From Brachionus manjavacas (lineage: Eukaryota > Rotifera > Eurotatoria > Ploima > Brachionidae): a stretch of 64,000 bases of DNA. The notes beneath the pieces were generated by a model, which saw nothing but the letters and a program-made list of their open reading frames with translations, was not told where the DNA came from and made no database searches. The stretch is from the NCBI GenBank assembly GCA_019054805.1, contig JAHQIY010000004.1:434001-498000 (forward strand), given 5' to 3'. This document shows, one piece after another, positions 36,705-48,165 of the stretch (positions are counted from its first letter, which is position 1; the number at the start of each line of letters is the position of its first letter). The position numbers and the translations under genes were made by a program.

Positions 36705-37110
36705 GAGGAACACCTGCAGTTATTTGATATTCGTCGCTCAAGTGGTCATTCACATTTACCTTAAATGTCCTCCTATCTAAAAAGGATCTAATCCAGTTAG
36801 TCAAGTAATTAGGTGGATTCAATTTAATCAATTTAAAAAGTAAACCTTCATGCCAAACCCTATCATAGGCTTTAGAAAAATCAACAAAAAGGCAACAAAC
36901 CCTTTTTTTACTATTAAATGACTTGGCAATTTTTTGAAATAGAAAGAAAAGATTATCTGAAGTTCGCCGGTGTTTCCTAAATCCAGATTGCTCCTGGATA
37001 ACAAGTGAATTTTGTTCTAAATAATTAGCAACACTGATGTAAGTTAATGTTTGAGGATGAGTGAAAATCCTTTCCACCTTCCGCACTGAAAGCCTGCTGA
37101 AGATTCTCGT
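35880..37110 (-). mobile_element. LINE reverse transcriptase region
   Basis: The minus strand encodes EQSGFRKHRRTSDNLFFL, VDFSKAYDRVWHEGLLFKL, FKVNVNDHLSDEYQITAGVP and LGSVISPLLF (RT motifs). The FADD box and thumb follow in shifted frames to about 35880. It is clearly the same family as 52640-51349. It lies immediately 3' of GCC1 and is dead by frameshift and truncation. Confidence 0.85.
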
Positions 37111-37519
37111 GATACACTGACCTGTAACATTTTCGAATGCTGACCTATGCAGAAGAACAAATTTAAAGCCATTTAGACAATGAATTAGGAATAAAAGACT
37201 CCTGGAAATGAAGTTAATTTTGTTCTAAAAAATTGTAAAATATTACATTGACTATACGTTCCAGTAACTTTCCTAAACAATTCTTTATACTAAATGGTCT
37301 TTATATTTAAGGATCGTGTGTGAAGTAGGGGCATTTTCGTAAACTTACCTGTGTATGTTTAATTTCCATTTATAACAAAACAAAACTTATGTTCCAATTA
37401 AGTAAAACTGGAAATATATTAATAAATCTCAACAACTCGCTGATCCTTTTTATTTTTTAACTTTTTTCTTATTTTTGATTTGCGTGAAAATAATTAGTAA
37501 AAACTTAAATGTTTTTTAG

Positions 37520-37650
37520 GTGTATAATTATTTCATTTATTTTCAGATAGCTTACCTGAAAATATTCGTTTTCAAAAATTTAAGCTACATGGATATTTGA
37601 AGACCCATTTGTACGAAAATCTCATTCACATAATAAATTAAAAAACAAAA
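37520..37650 (+). mobile_element. LINE C-terminal fragment
   Basis: Plus-strand SDSLPENIRFQKFKLHGYLK then a stop, matching the usual LP..IR....FK..LK ending of CR1-type ORF2. It is a short relic between the LINE above and the GCC1 stop. Confidence 0.5.
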
Positions 37651-37731
37651 AGAAAATTAAAAAAATAATTTTTTATTTAAATACTCAAAATATTAACAAC
37701 GCGCCACTCGACAAAAAAAAAACTCCTCCCC

Positions 37732-40700
37732 TCAAGGACTCTTGGCCAATTGATTGATTTTGTGTCTTTCACTTTTGGTGAATTTCAATATTTGCATTAT
37801 GGCATTTATCATGCTCATTTTTACATTGAGGTCCTTGGTAGTCAAATAACTGTACATGACATTTTTAATGTATTCAAAATTATGTCCATTAAGTTCATTT
37901 CTAGACTGGTTCAGCTTTAGGCGTTCTATTTCCTCTTTAAGCAATTTGATCTGACAATCCAACCGCTCCACATCAACGCAATTCTCATCACACACTTGTT
38001 TCAATTTGTACTCTAGATCAGCCTTGGCTTTTCTCAAGCGAGCCAGTTCGCCTTCTTTGTACGCATTGGCTTCGGTGATGTAAATGAGCCGGTTGGGCGC
38101 CGGCTCGTCCGATTCCGAGTCCGTATTGAGCAGAGAGTTCAGGCCCTTGCTGTTTTTCAGCGACTCTATTTCAGCATCTTTTTCTGATATGAGCTTTAGA
38201 GTTCGTTCTCTTTGATTGACCAGTTGTTTTTCCATTTGATTCAGCAGCTGTGAACGCTCTGAGTCCATGTGTTCCATCTGGCCTTTGAACTTGTGCTCCA
38301 AGCTATCGAGTTGGACTTGATGAGATTGCTTTAGGTCGCCTAGTTCTTCGCTATGGTCTCTTTCCATCAGACTAATTCGCTTTTTTAGCACGTCTATTTG
38401 GTCTTTGAGCTCCTGGTTGCTGGACGCTGAAGGCGCTGATTGATTTGGCTTGGCAAATGATTTGATGGTGCTGCTAGTGCGGATTTTGTACTTTTCAAAT
38501 TCGTCCCTTATTTGCTTGTTCTCATTTTTTAGGCGTTCAATTTCAAGCTCTAAATTTTCTAGCTTTTTGTTTTCAATTTTTGTGTTTAATTCATCGTTTT
38601 GTTTCCATATTTCTTTACAAAATGAAAAAAATTCACCAAATTAGTCAAAAGAGATAATTTGAATAAACATTTAACTATAGGGTTCTACTCTAAACCTCAG
38701 AACGGGTACTTTTACATCATTTTATTTAATGTTACATCAATAAAGTCAGAAAGTAAGAAAATCTTCAATATTTTTAAAGTCTTGAGCACAATTAATGTTG
38801 ATGCTTATTTATTTATTTGTAAATCTGTACCGAGCTAATGCTCCTTTAGAATAAAAAAAATTTAAATAAAAAAGGATCAAATAATGAACAAAAAAATTTT
38901 ATAAACATTAAGTTGAAATAGCTAGAGGTTAGTTAGACATGTGTAAATATTTGATAGTTCAGAAAAAAAAATTATTAATTACACAATGGAGTTGGATATT
39001 CGATGAATCTTGATTTAAAGCCTTTTGAATATTCTTCAGTATGGCGACCAGTGGAACAGAATGACTCAATCCTTCGCTGACATTACTCTTACTCAACTCA
39101 AAAAGTCGATTCGAAACTGTTAGTAATTTAAGTTTTTTAAAAGGCTCTTGTTGCAATATATTGGAGGAGGTATCATTTTTCAGCTTCAAAATAGATCGAA
39201 CTGATGAATTTTGAATGAATTTAAACGGTATTCTTTAAAAACAGGACCCGTCAAAAAAGCGAAAAAAAAGCACCCTAAAGATTAACTATTAATCTTGATT
39301 TAGACAATCCAGGCCCTCAAGAGCTTTTTATTTAAAAATTTAATTTCATATTATATTACAAAAAGTTACTCTAGAATCAACATTAAAATATCCAAGTCAA
39401 AATTCAATTCAAATTAATCTTTTAGTGGACTCTTGAGGGCCTGGATTGGCTAAATCATGATTAATAGTTAATTTTGTAAAACCGACCTCAAAATCGTATA
39501 TCTTGACCCCAGAAACCTCTTAAAGATTGTTGTTTCTTTCACTGAAAAACATTTTTTAAAAAGAAATATTCAGGTTGTTTTAAAAAATCCGGTCTAAAAC
39601 TGTTTTAGCGGTTTTTTTAGGGTTTTCACACGTTCAGACCTTTTGAAAAATAATTTGCCAAGTAGAACTTTTTGTCCTCTATCAGAATCAAAAGGGTGTT
39701 TCAGGGTGTTTTAAAGCGTTTTGTACAAATTATTTTTAAACTTGAAAATTTATTATAATGACAATGTTTTTTTTAATATAAAATTGATGTTTTTTAAAAT
39801 TGAGGTTGTTAGAAATAAATAGATAAAAAAAAAGGTATTTTATAATATTTAATGCAGTTTACACTGGGCGCTTTTTTTTCGCTTTTTTGACGGGTGCTGT
39901 TTTTAAAGAATAACAATTTAAACAAGGAAAAGAACAATCCATAATTGATCCTATCAAAGATTTGAAAAGATCACCTAATGTTTTTTGTTTTAGACGGCAA
40001 CTAGAAAGTTATGATCAATTTTTGATGCTCAAAATGATCATTCTTGAAACTTTACAAAACATATGTTAGACCGCATCTAGAATACTGTGTGTCTGGCTGG
40101 AATCCTTACTTTAAAAAGGATATATTTAAGCTAGAACAAGTTCAAAGATTAAAGATTAATTCTCTTTAAAAGAAACATTTCATTTTATTTAATTATTTAA
40201 ACTAATTGACAAACTAAATTTTTATTTTTAACCGGAAGGCAAAAGAGCAAAGCTCAAGCCTTTTAAATCATTAAATAAACTATTGAACTATTGTTATTAA
40301 ATCAATTTTTTATTATGAAATAGATAAAAATTTCTTAACAGATATAACGCAGAGATACATTTTTGCCTTTAAAATTATAACTTTGTTTTAATAATGCACT
40401 TTAAAAATTTACATTGCAGACAGAGTTTATTCTATCTAGATGATGCTATATTAAGTGATTAATTTTTTGCAGACTTTAATTTTAAATTAAACAAAGTATG
40501 CCCTGCATTATTTCTATTAAATTTTTTTATCTATTCCATAATTAAAAATTGATTTGATCATTTTGATCATCAAAAATTGATCATAAACTTCAAGGTGCAT
40601 TTTAGACCCCATTTTTAAATTGAGAGATATTTCATTATATTAAGCCTTGAATTGCAGTGCTCTTTTAATTCATCCACCATTTGACCAAATGCAAGTTTTG

Positions 40701-43541
40701 AGTCCAATGTGATGCATAAGAATTTAACTTTTTTCTCATTATTTAAATTGTTAATATTAATTTTAAGGTCAAGATTGATTTTTCTCAAAGATCATGTAAC
40801 ATGCCTAAGATATATATTAAATTTTTTACTAATTTAAAAATAGCTTCTTTTGAAAAATAGCATTCTCCACGCTAGGATAAGGGTCTTAGAAAATTGGTCT
40901 CTTACTTTAAATAGCTAGATAGAAAATTCTTTTGATAGAAACTAATTTTCTATTAACTTTGATTGATAGATTAAAGTTATTCTTTATTAAGATTATTTTT
41001 GAAACTATTCTTTCCTATTAGGAAAAATCATAAAAGTATATTTAAACCAGCTGATATCAATTTTGTTAGAAGTACATCATTTTTTTAGAATTTTTGCTCT
41101 AAAATTTAAACTTTTCAAGGTCTTTATCAGAGTAACAAGTTGTTGTATCATCTGCAAACATTCTGGCATTTAAATTTTTAAATAAAAATGGCAAATCATT
41201 GACAAAAAAAACAAAAAGAATTGGGCCCAAAAATGATTCTTGCGATACATCTAATTTTATTTAACAAAAAGAAAAAACTTTAATCCAAAGTTTCACTCAA
41301 TTATTAATATTTGGGATTTACTTGTTTTTTTAAGCAATTTTTTTGGTGGCTATTACTAAAGCACGGACCCATACTTGTCTCTCAAACAAATAAAACACCA
41401 TCACTTGTCCCCCACAATGTATTTTGTACAGAATTTTACCAGCTTTCACGCAAAAAAAAGAATTCTAGTTCATTCAGCTTGTATTTATACCAAAATTCTC
41501 TGAATTTAAAGCGAGTTTATATTTGAATAAATATAAATCTAGAATTGGACGGTGCCGGATCTCCATTGAGACTTGGCCTATAATTTTGACGATGAAGATT
41601 GTTTTTTTAGCAATTTTTTTGGTGGTTATTACTAAAGCACGGACCCATACCTGTCTCTCAAAGTAAAACACCATCACTTGTCCCTCAAACAGAATTTTAT
41701 CAGCTTTCACGCAAAACCGAAATCAAAATTGTAACACATTTGTACTAAGACTTTCAATTCAAACTTAAATGGAGGTCGAACCGAATGTGCAATGGTTTAG
41801 ATTTTGGTCTTGCGTGAAAGCTTTTAAAATTATGTTCTTGAGAAAATAAGTTTTTTTTGAAAAGTTTATTTAATAAATTTTTTAAATGGCTCCGAGTAAT
41901 CAAACTCCTTTCGCCATTGATAGAAATTTTTTTAAATAGAGTTTAAATAATTTCAAAAAGAACAAATAACAAATACATTTTAGAAAAGTTACAAGCTTTG
42001 AACTGTCCACTGCTTCCAATTTTTTAAGTGTCTATTTTTTTTATAATTGTTTTTTTCACCTTTTTATTAATGTGCGTTATTCAAAGAAAAATATTTTTTG
42101 TCTGACGGCTGAACCCTAATGGATAAATGCAGATAACTCTGACCGATATAATTTAAGATTTTGGTTTATTTGACTTGACTTAAGACTTGTGAGTTAAAAA
42201 CAAGTCTGAGAAAATTATAAAAAATTCGCGGCAGTGTGACAAAGGGGAGATGGTAGATAGACTTGATTGAAATATTTTGAAGTACTTGCAACCTTTGGAT
42301 GTTTGTCTTATGAGACTAGGTTTATAATAAAAAAACTTTAATCTATAATTGAACCTATGAAAGCATTAAAGACCCCTACTAAAGTTTTACCATTGAGTTT
42401 CCATGATTTATGGCACAGAATTTTGATAATATTTTGTCAATCTTGACACCTAGACCGAACAAACTCGACTTGAGAGTTAAAGCAAAGCAAAAAAAAATTT
42501 TTTTTTTAAATTTTTTTTTTTAATTTTTTTTTAATTTTTTTTTTAATTTTTTTTTTAATTTTTTTTTAATTTTGTAACAAAATGTGCAGGAGCTAAAAAT
42601 TGTACATAACAATAAAAGAAAATGAAGAACAAAAACTTACCATTGAGATCAAAGTTAATGCTGGACTCTTTTGCCGCAGTTTCAATAAATTTCTTCAGGT
42701 AAACAATTTGCTCGAGAGCCGAGTCGAAGTCGAGATTTTGATTGAGTGCGGAGTGGGCGTTGGATTCACTGGGCTGATTGGCATGCAACGTATGGGATTC
42801 GTGGGCGGCAATGGTGGCGCACAGATCGCCAATTCTGCTCTCCAGCTCACACACTCGTCTCTCATTTGCCTCATTGGCCTCGTTGAGCAATTTTCTCATG
42901 TCGGCCAGCTTGGCCTCGTCAACGCAAATTTGCTCATTGTGCGCCATCTTCAACTGCTTGAGCTCACCATTTGCTTGGATCAATTCTTCGCACTTATTCT
43001 CGAATTGTTTGCTCAAATTTTTCATTTTCTTTTTCAAGTCGACATTTTCGTTCCTCAACGAAATCAAAAGTTGACTCTCTTCTTGGCCAAGATGGCTCCT
43101 GGACATCTCTAGCTTTTTCTCGCAGTCCAAGCGGTACTTTTCAAACCTCAGCCTCATCTCTTCGTAGTCACTGAGAAGCTTTTTTCTTTCGGCCTTGTAG
43201 GCGTCTTCCATTTTGGCCTTGTTGTCCAGCAGCACTTGGATGTTGGCCGTTAGACTGTGAACTTTGTCTTCGTCGTTGGGGCCGCTTTCGGCCGGGTGAA
43301 ACTCGGCCTCGGACACGTCCGAGTTGGACACGGAGCGCGACGAAGCCGTCAGCGCCGCTTTGGTGTCCACTGACTTCACTATTATTTCCAAAGCTTTTTT
43401 TTCGTTGAGCAAATTTTTGTACGCCTGGGTCACATCTCTGAACTTGGTCTGCAGTCGGCCTATCTGCTCGTTTTGCTCGTCGATGCGCTTGAGCAGGGCG
43501 GCCGCGTCTTCCTTGGGCTTTGTAGAACCTCGTCCCAACAT
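37732..43541 (-). CDS. GCC1: GRIP and coiled-coil domain protein 1 (golgin GCC88)
   Basis: A peripheral golgin of the trans-Golgi network that tethers vesicles; its GRIP domain binds Arl1-GTP. Two exons, 43541-42641 and 38612-37732 (donor GTAAGT), give a 593-aa frame (human 775). The N-terminus ([36 protein letters not shown]) matches GCC88 closely. The body is long coiled coil. After the 4.0-kb intron comes [15 protein letters not shown], then [20 protein letters not shown]. The C-terminal GRIP domain (about 540-587) has [13 protein letters not shown], with the conserved Tyr at 548, and [14 protein letters not shown]. Both exons have clearly higher GC than the intron. The intron is filled with LINE, MITE and dispersed-repeat sequence. 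Confidence 0.95.
38780..39227 (-). mobile_element. LINE 3' part, interrupted
   Basis: The minus strand has [20 protein letters not shown] and LSHSVPLVA, matching 51430-51360, with a TACCGAGCTAATGCTCCTTT-type 3' end near 38830. The LINE is cut at 39227 by a TIR element and resumes at 39913-39990 (FPCL region). Confidence 0.75.
39228..39912. mobile_element. TIR element inserted in a LINE, with inner palindrome
   Basis: The ends ATTCTTTAAAAACAGGACCC and the near-complement finishing GTTTTTAAAGAAT continue with CGTCAAAAAAGCG on both sides (about 45-bp arms). The interior carries a second palindrome at 39282-39471: TTAACTATTAATCTTGATTT and CAATCCAGGCCCTCAAGAG pair with 39430-39471. No transposase. 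It interrupts LINE sequence, so it is younger. Confidence 0.65.
40050..40178 (+). mobile_element. LINE C-terminal fragment
   Basis: Plus-strand [20 protein letters not shown], then [14 protein letters not shown]: the RPHLEY...W signature after the RT palm. Orientation is opposite to the flanking LINE pieces. Confidence 0.65.
40560..41240 (-). mobile_element. LINE fragments, thumb and RT palm
   Basis: Sequence at 40600-40860 matches the thumb of the 51349-52640 copy (KWGLKP, KLTFGPMVDE equivalents). Minus-strand 41240-41070 reads [20 protein letters not shown] and [11 protein letters not shown] from a second LINE. Both are degraded. Confidence 0.65.
41222..41720. repeat. Dispersed repeat, inverted partner of 27660-28066, partly duplicated
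   Basis: 41222-41603 is the reverse complement of 27660-28066. A second, shorter tandem copy (41605-41720) repeats TTTTGGTGGTTATTACTAAA, GCACGGACCCATACCTGTCT and CTTTCACGCAAAA. Parts of the unit (CTCGCTTTAAATGCAGAGAA to ATACAAGCTGAATGAAT) recur at 47805 and 48110. Confidence 0.65.
42160..42207. repeat. Solo end of hAT-like MITE
   Basis: TTGACTTGACTTAAGACTTG then GAGTTAAAAACAAGTCTG: the right terminal repeat of the family at 4750-5034. The left half is not recognisable. Confidence 0.5.
42486..42575. repeat. Low-complexity T-run array
   Basis: Tandem runs of 8-11 T separated by AA or AAA, directly beyond the GCC1 exon 1 donor region. Confidence 0.8.
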
Positions 43542-44640
43542 TGCTTCAAAATAGATTCTTTTTTTGTTTATCTACGTTGTTCTCTCCGAAACCCGATGAT
43601 TTATTATGCTAATTTGTTTTAGATGTTTAATTTAGTGAATTATGCTTGAAGTGAACGCAAAATGCAAAAGTCATTTGGGTTTTTACTCATTTTGTTACTT
43701 TTTATGAATATTTTAATAAAAATTTAAAAATATTAAATTGTTAATTACTTCACAATTAAAATATTAATTTTTTTTTCAGAATATTTTTTAATGTTAACAA
43801 TCAACAAGAGTAAAGAAAGACTATTGAGCAAATTTGATCTTATCTGAAATTTAAAAAAATATCAAGATTATCATAATTGGCAAGTCGCAAATTTTAAGTT
43901 TTAATTTATATTTTTGCAGCAATTTACGATATGTCTGACAATTCTTACTTTATATTTTAATAACAATTATTGTACAATTAGATTTAATTCTCAAATCAAT
44001 AATTTTTAATCAATAAAACGTTTGAAACTCAAGTCAAGTCATTTAGTCTAGTTAGGCACTGATTTGTTTAATCTTTAAAAATTATATGCATTTTTTTCTT
44101 TAGTAAAATGAAATCTAAATCAATATTTTTAAAATTTGCAATACAAAATTTAAACTTGTTTAGCTGTAAAATAATTTAATTAATATTGAAATAACATTTG
44201 AAGCCATAATTGGGATGCCTTAATATGAATTTTAATTTTTTTTTCAAATTTTCAAAAAAATATTTTTTAAAAATCAATTAGAGATCAATTGGGAAAAAAA
44301 ATGTTTTTTTTTAATTGATTAAAATAATAAACTTTTCGTGTTTAATTTTTTTTTTATATTTCAATGTGTCCACAGCAGACATAATTCTTGCTTCCATCAT
44401 GATAAAAAAGCGGACGCGTTAAAACAAATAATATTTTCAATATAATTGTATAAATTTTTTTTTTAATCTTTTAAGATATGTTTAATGTTGTATTAAATCC
44501 ACTTCTAAAATTATTTTTTTTTTTTAAATTTTATTATTAATAATATAAATCCTGTAAACAAATCCTGTCAACGTTAAAAGACGCTTTTTTGATAAAAATT
44601 ATTACGATTCATAATAATTTGAATTTTATTCAGATTGCTG
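43542..44640. other. Intergenic, AT-rich, weak inverted similarity to 50170-50340
   Basis: No coding. The stretch 44160-44345 (GAAGCCATAATTGGGATGCC, AATTGATTAAAATAATAAAC) resembles the complement of 50165-50330, which also resembles 6500-6650, so a dispersed repeat family is likely. Confidence 0.4.
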
Positions 44641-44960
44641 GTCTTCGTACAATAAGATCAGCAAATTACGCGATTACAAGCATCAGACTGTGAACTTCCG
44701 TTTTTTAATTAGATACTTGTGTCTCTAGCTAAATTTTAGAAGCCAGAGAGTTCAATGGAATATTTGGATTAGATTTATTTGCTAATCAATAGATATTGAA
44801 GATGCTATTGTTCATTGATCCAGATGGACAATCATTATTCGGTTCATTGATGGGGTCAGACCGAGAATTGGATAAAGATATGAATGATTTGATTATACAA
44901 ATGCACCAAGTGATTAAGATGACGCTACTGTTGCAAAAAGTCAGAGTAAACAAAGTGGTG
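44640..44960 (+). other. Unassigned coding-like stretch
   Basis: A plus-strand frame around 44796-44960 reads MLLFIDPDGQSLFGSLMGSD and DMNDLIIQMHQVIKMTLLLQ, with less biased composition than its surroundings. No family is recognised. At 44950-44977 it runs into a perfect small hairpin (CAAAGTGGTGC, loop, GCACCACTTTG) and then into a minus-strand LINE, so it may be a retroelement fragment. Confidence 0.25.
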
Positions 44961-44977
44961 CTTTGTGCACCACTTTG

Positions 44978-46540
44978 TCAGGAAAAAGGAAGCCAAATCA
45001 TCTGCAAAAAGAAGAGAGTATTGGCAGTTTGTTTTGTTTCTTTTTGGTATCTCATTTATAAAAATGCTAAAAAGAAGCGGACTAATTACTGACCCTTGTG
45101 GAACTCCTGCTTTAATAGAGTATTGATCACTTAGATGACCATTTATATTTGCTTTAAAAGATCTTAAGTGCATAAACGATCTTATCCAATAGATAACATA
45201 AGGAGGTAGATTAATTCTTATTAGCTTGTAAATTGGTCCATCATGCCAAACTTTATTAAAAGCTTTAGAGATGTCAAAATATACTTTCTTCTTTCTATGA
45301 AAGGAAACTTTTCGAATAAGAAAGCAAAGATCATCTGCACTGCGTCTATGTTTTCTAAATCCTGATTGTTCATGAATAAGTAGACTATTGTTCTCAATAT
45401 ATTCCTTCTGAAGATGATGCGTTCAAGTAACTTTCCAAGGCAGCTTGTCATACTAATTGGACGATAGTTATAAAGGTCTTCAGTGTGAGATGTTTTCCTA
45501 TTTAAAAGATTACTTAGTTCAATTGGGTCTATTGTAAATTATTGTTAAATGATTTTAATGTCAAAATAATTTAATGTCAAAAATGAAAAAAGGATTTTAA
45601 TGTGAAAAATGAAATAAGGATTTTAATGTTAAAATTTGCTGATGTTAAAAGCTATAGTCAATAAAGATAATTAAAAATTTGTATTTTTTGTAATTTTTAT
45701 TAAGCAAGGACAAAAAAAAACAAAAATTAATTAATTAAATGGTTGAACGCCATGTTTTTCCAAAAATTCGGATGCTAATTGAATTTTAACTTTTTCTTTT
45801 ATTTGACGCTTCAAACTTAAAACAGCAGCTTCCCGGTCTTTTTTCGAAATTTTTTATTGTTTAAAAAAGTTAATTTTGTTCAATTTTTAAGTAAATTTTG
45901 GACTACTCAATATTTTAAAGGGTAAAAATTTAATTTTTATCAAAAGAATGCTGTTTTCAAAACAATTTCGGACTTCTATTAATTCAAAGCTTTTTTTTAA
46001 GGAAGCGGTCAATTAGTCTTTTTTAATTAGCCAAATTAAAAAAGAATAGCATCATTTTTTAACATTAGATTATTAATTAAGATTTAGCAATACTTTCCTT
46101 ATTTAAGATTTAACAACAATTTCCTTATTTAGCAAATAACATTTAATTCCTTATTTAATTTTTAACATTAGATTCCTTAATTAAGATTTAACATTAAACT
46201 CACTGACATTAATTTTTTGACATTAAAATATTTTAACATTAATTTACAGTAAATCGTTCAATTAAAGTCTCTTTAGGTAAATTTTTTAACATTAGGTTGT
46301 GGATTTGATCTAATCCAGAGCCTGCTTCTTCTTTTAATTTTTTTTAAGCATTCGTTATTTCCAAAAGAGTATTAGGCTCGTTCAAGTAATTTTGTACCTT
46401 ATTTTTTTCTTAAGTCTGTAATGGTTTGTGATATTTTAAAACTATCCTCTGATTCACAACGAAGAGGATTGAGGAGCTTCGATCTAATCACTTGCGACAC
46501 TGCTCAAAGATCCAGATTTGGCAAAGTAATTTCCGACATT
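44978..46540 (-). mobile_element. LINE RT fragment split by a TIR element
   Basis: The minus strand contains RSFKANINGHLSDQYSIKAG, VPQGSVISPLLFSIFINEIP and YSLLFADDLASFF, and upstream LGKLLERIIF in broken frames. The LINE is cut at 45528 and resumes at 46259 with the segment equivalent to 52610-52690. Same family as 51240-53700. Confidence 0.8.
45529..46258. mobile_element. TIR element inside a LINE
   Basis: The ends (TTGTAAATTATTGTTAAATG at left; the complement, starting CTGTAAATTAATGTTAAAA, at right) are preceded by TA on each side. Subterminal TTTTAATGTCAAAAAT units repeat in opposite orientation at the two ends. The interior minus strand has a coding-like tail REAAVLSLKRQIKEKVKIQL then ASEFLEKHGVQPFN and a stop (about 45835-45735), not identified. 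Confidence 0.55.
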
Positions 46541-47238
46541 TTTAAAATTATTAGGCTTTAAGAAGTATGATATTATTTAAAATTTTAGAATATATGAGAT
46601 CAAATTTATAGTTAGAAAAATACATTTGATTGATTTATAGTGTAAAGTTGAAAAATTAAATGTAAATATCAAAAAAGGACAAACAAAACCATAATAAAGC
46701 TACGTAATAAGCCATCTCTCTTCGTATCATTTCAAATTTATTCTGAATCTGTTTACAAATAATATTTCATAAAAACTGACTTATTTTGTATCGTTTCATA
46801 TCTGCTTGAAAAACTGAACTGAATCTTCTCATTTTCTGTTCTAATTGAATAGGAAATTCATTTATTTGGCAAGATTTTTTTTCTATTTTATAATTTTCAA
46901 TAAAACTTTGAGTTAAAAGGCCCAAAAAAGGAATTGTTCTATAATAAAAAAAAAACTCCATGATAAAATTCAAAATGTCTCTTTTTATAAAGCTAAATCA
47001 TTTGATAGTTTTTCCGGTTATTCTTTTTTTGTATTGAAATATAATAAATGCACTTTTTTATAATTTTTCGAAATTTTGAAAACAAATTTAAAGAGAATTA
47101 TCGAACAGATTTTTTAACTAAAAATTTGGCAAACTTTGAAGACACAAAATTTAAAAATTAACAAATAAAAATAAATTGAAGTACTTTATTAAAATTAATT
47201 AATAAAACAAAAAAATAAAGTCAATACAAATTAAAACG
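46541..47238. other. Intergenic, nothing recognised
   Basis: AT-rich. A 68-codon minus-strand frame (46973-46767) has no domain signature. Confidence 0.5.
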
Positions 47239-47401
47239 CCAGGTGTAATGTTTACATTAGTACCCTTAGGCCCGTCTATCCGATCTTGTCGTAAGACGCA
47301 TTGGAGCAGCTATTTAAGCTCCTTGTTAACTTAAACGCTCATGATTAAGTTATCAACTTTCCAGTGATATCGACAAAGATGTCGCTATATCACACCTGGT
47401 G
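47239..47401. repeat. Small dispersed repeat with inverted ends
   Basis: About 163 bp of unusually balanced composition. Ends CCAGGTGTAAT and ATCACACCTGG are inverted (10 of 11). The part GTACCCTTAGGCCCGTCTAT and TGTAATGTTTACATTAG recurs in reverse near 12865-12915, so it is a multi-copy unit. Either a MITE or a SINE-like sequence. Confidence 0.5.
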
Positions 47402-47754
47402 TTTCATAAATTAACTAATAAATAAAGTTTTAGATGTTTTATCTAATGGCATCTAAAACATTATTAAGCTGCTTATTTTCGCTTATTTTAGCTTTATAAC
47501 AAAGCAATCAAATTTTAAAATCAGATTTTTAAAAAAAATGTATTTTTTTACAAAATTCAAAACATAGTAGAGCAAAAAATTACATTCATTGGAAAAATTC
47601 AACTAATTAAACAAAATTAAATAAAATTTTTAAAAAAATGTAAGTCTTCTATTCTTTTGCCTTGAAAATATCAACAATTTTGTAAACATCAAACATCTTT
47701 AACAAATTTAATAGTTGTTCAATTTTTAGCAAAAAGATTTTTTTAAAAATGCTC

Positions 47755-48165
47755 AAAAAGATGTCGGTATTTGAAAAATATTGTTTTTTTATTCATTTAT
47801 AAACTCGCTTTAAATGCAGAGAATTTTGGTATAAATACAAGCTGAATGAATGAGAATCTTTACTAATTAATATTTTTAATAATATACGAAGTATGTATCC
47901 TTTACAAAATTGCTAAATTATGGCTACTACAGTGAAGAGTGCATCAATTTGGCAAATCTTTTTATAAGATTCGCTTTGAATTGAAGCAGAGTGGTAGCTT
48001 TATATAAAAATCAAAAAAGAAAAACTCTTTTAACAAATTTAATATATTTAATCTATTTTATTCAAAAAGATGTCGGTATTTGAAAAATATTGTTTTTTTA
48101 TTCATTTATAAACTCGTTTTAAATGCAGAGAATTTTGATATAAATACAAGCTGAATACTAATTAG
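47755..48165. repeat. Direct repeats with TATA-like core
   Basis: Two about 95-bp direct copies (47755-47850 and 48066-48160): AAAAGATGTCGGTATTTGAA, TAAACTCGCTTTAAATGCAG, GGTATAAATACAAGCTGAAT. The same core is at 27765-27815 and 41470-41525. The spacer between copies is about 215 bp. GTATAAATAC looks like a core promoter, so an LTR or promoter-bearing element end is possible. Confidence 0.5.

Noticed and set aside
42600-43554. Several plus-strand open frames opposite GCC1 exon 1
   Set aside because: They are antisense shadows of the higher-GC GCC1 coding sequence; the minus-strand frame matches GCC88 from residue 1.
47239-47401. 5S rRNA or SINE3-like origin
   Set aside because: Only a short GGGCC..GTACTAATG similarity; the internal control boxes of 5S RNA are not recognisable.
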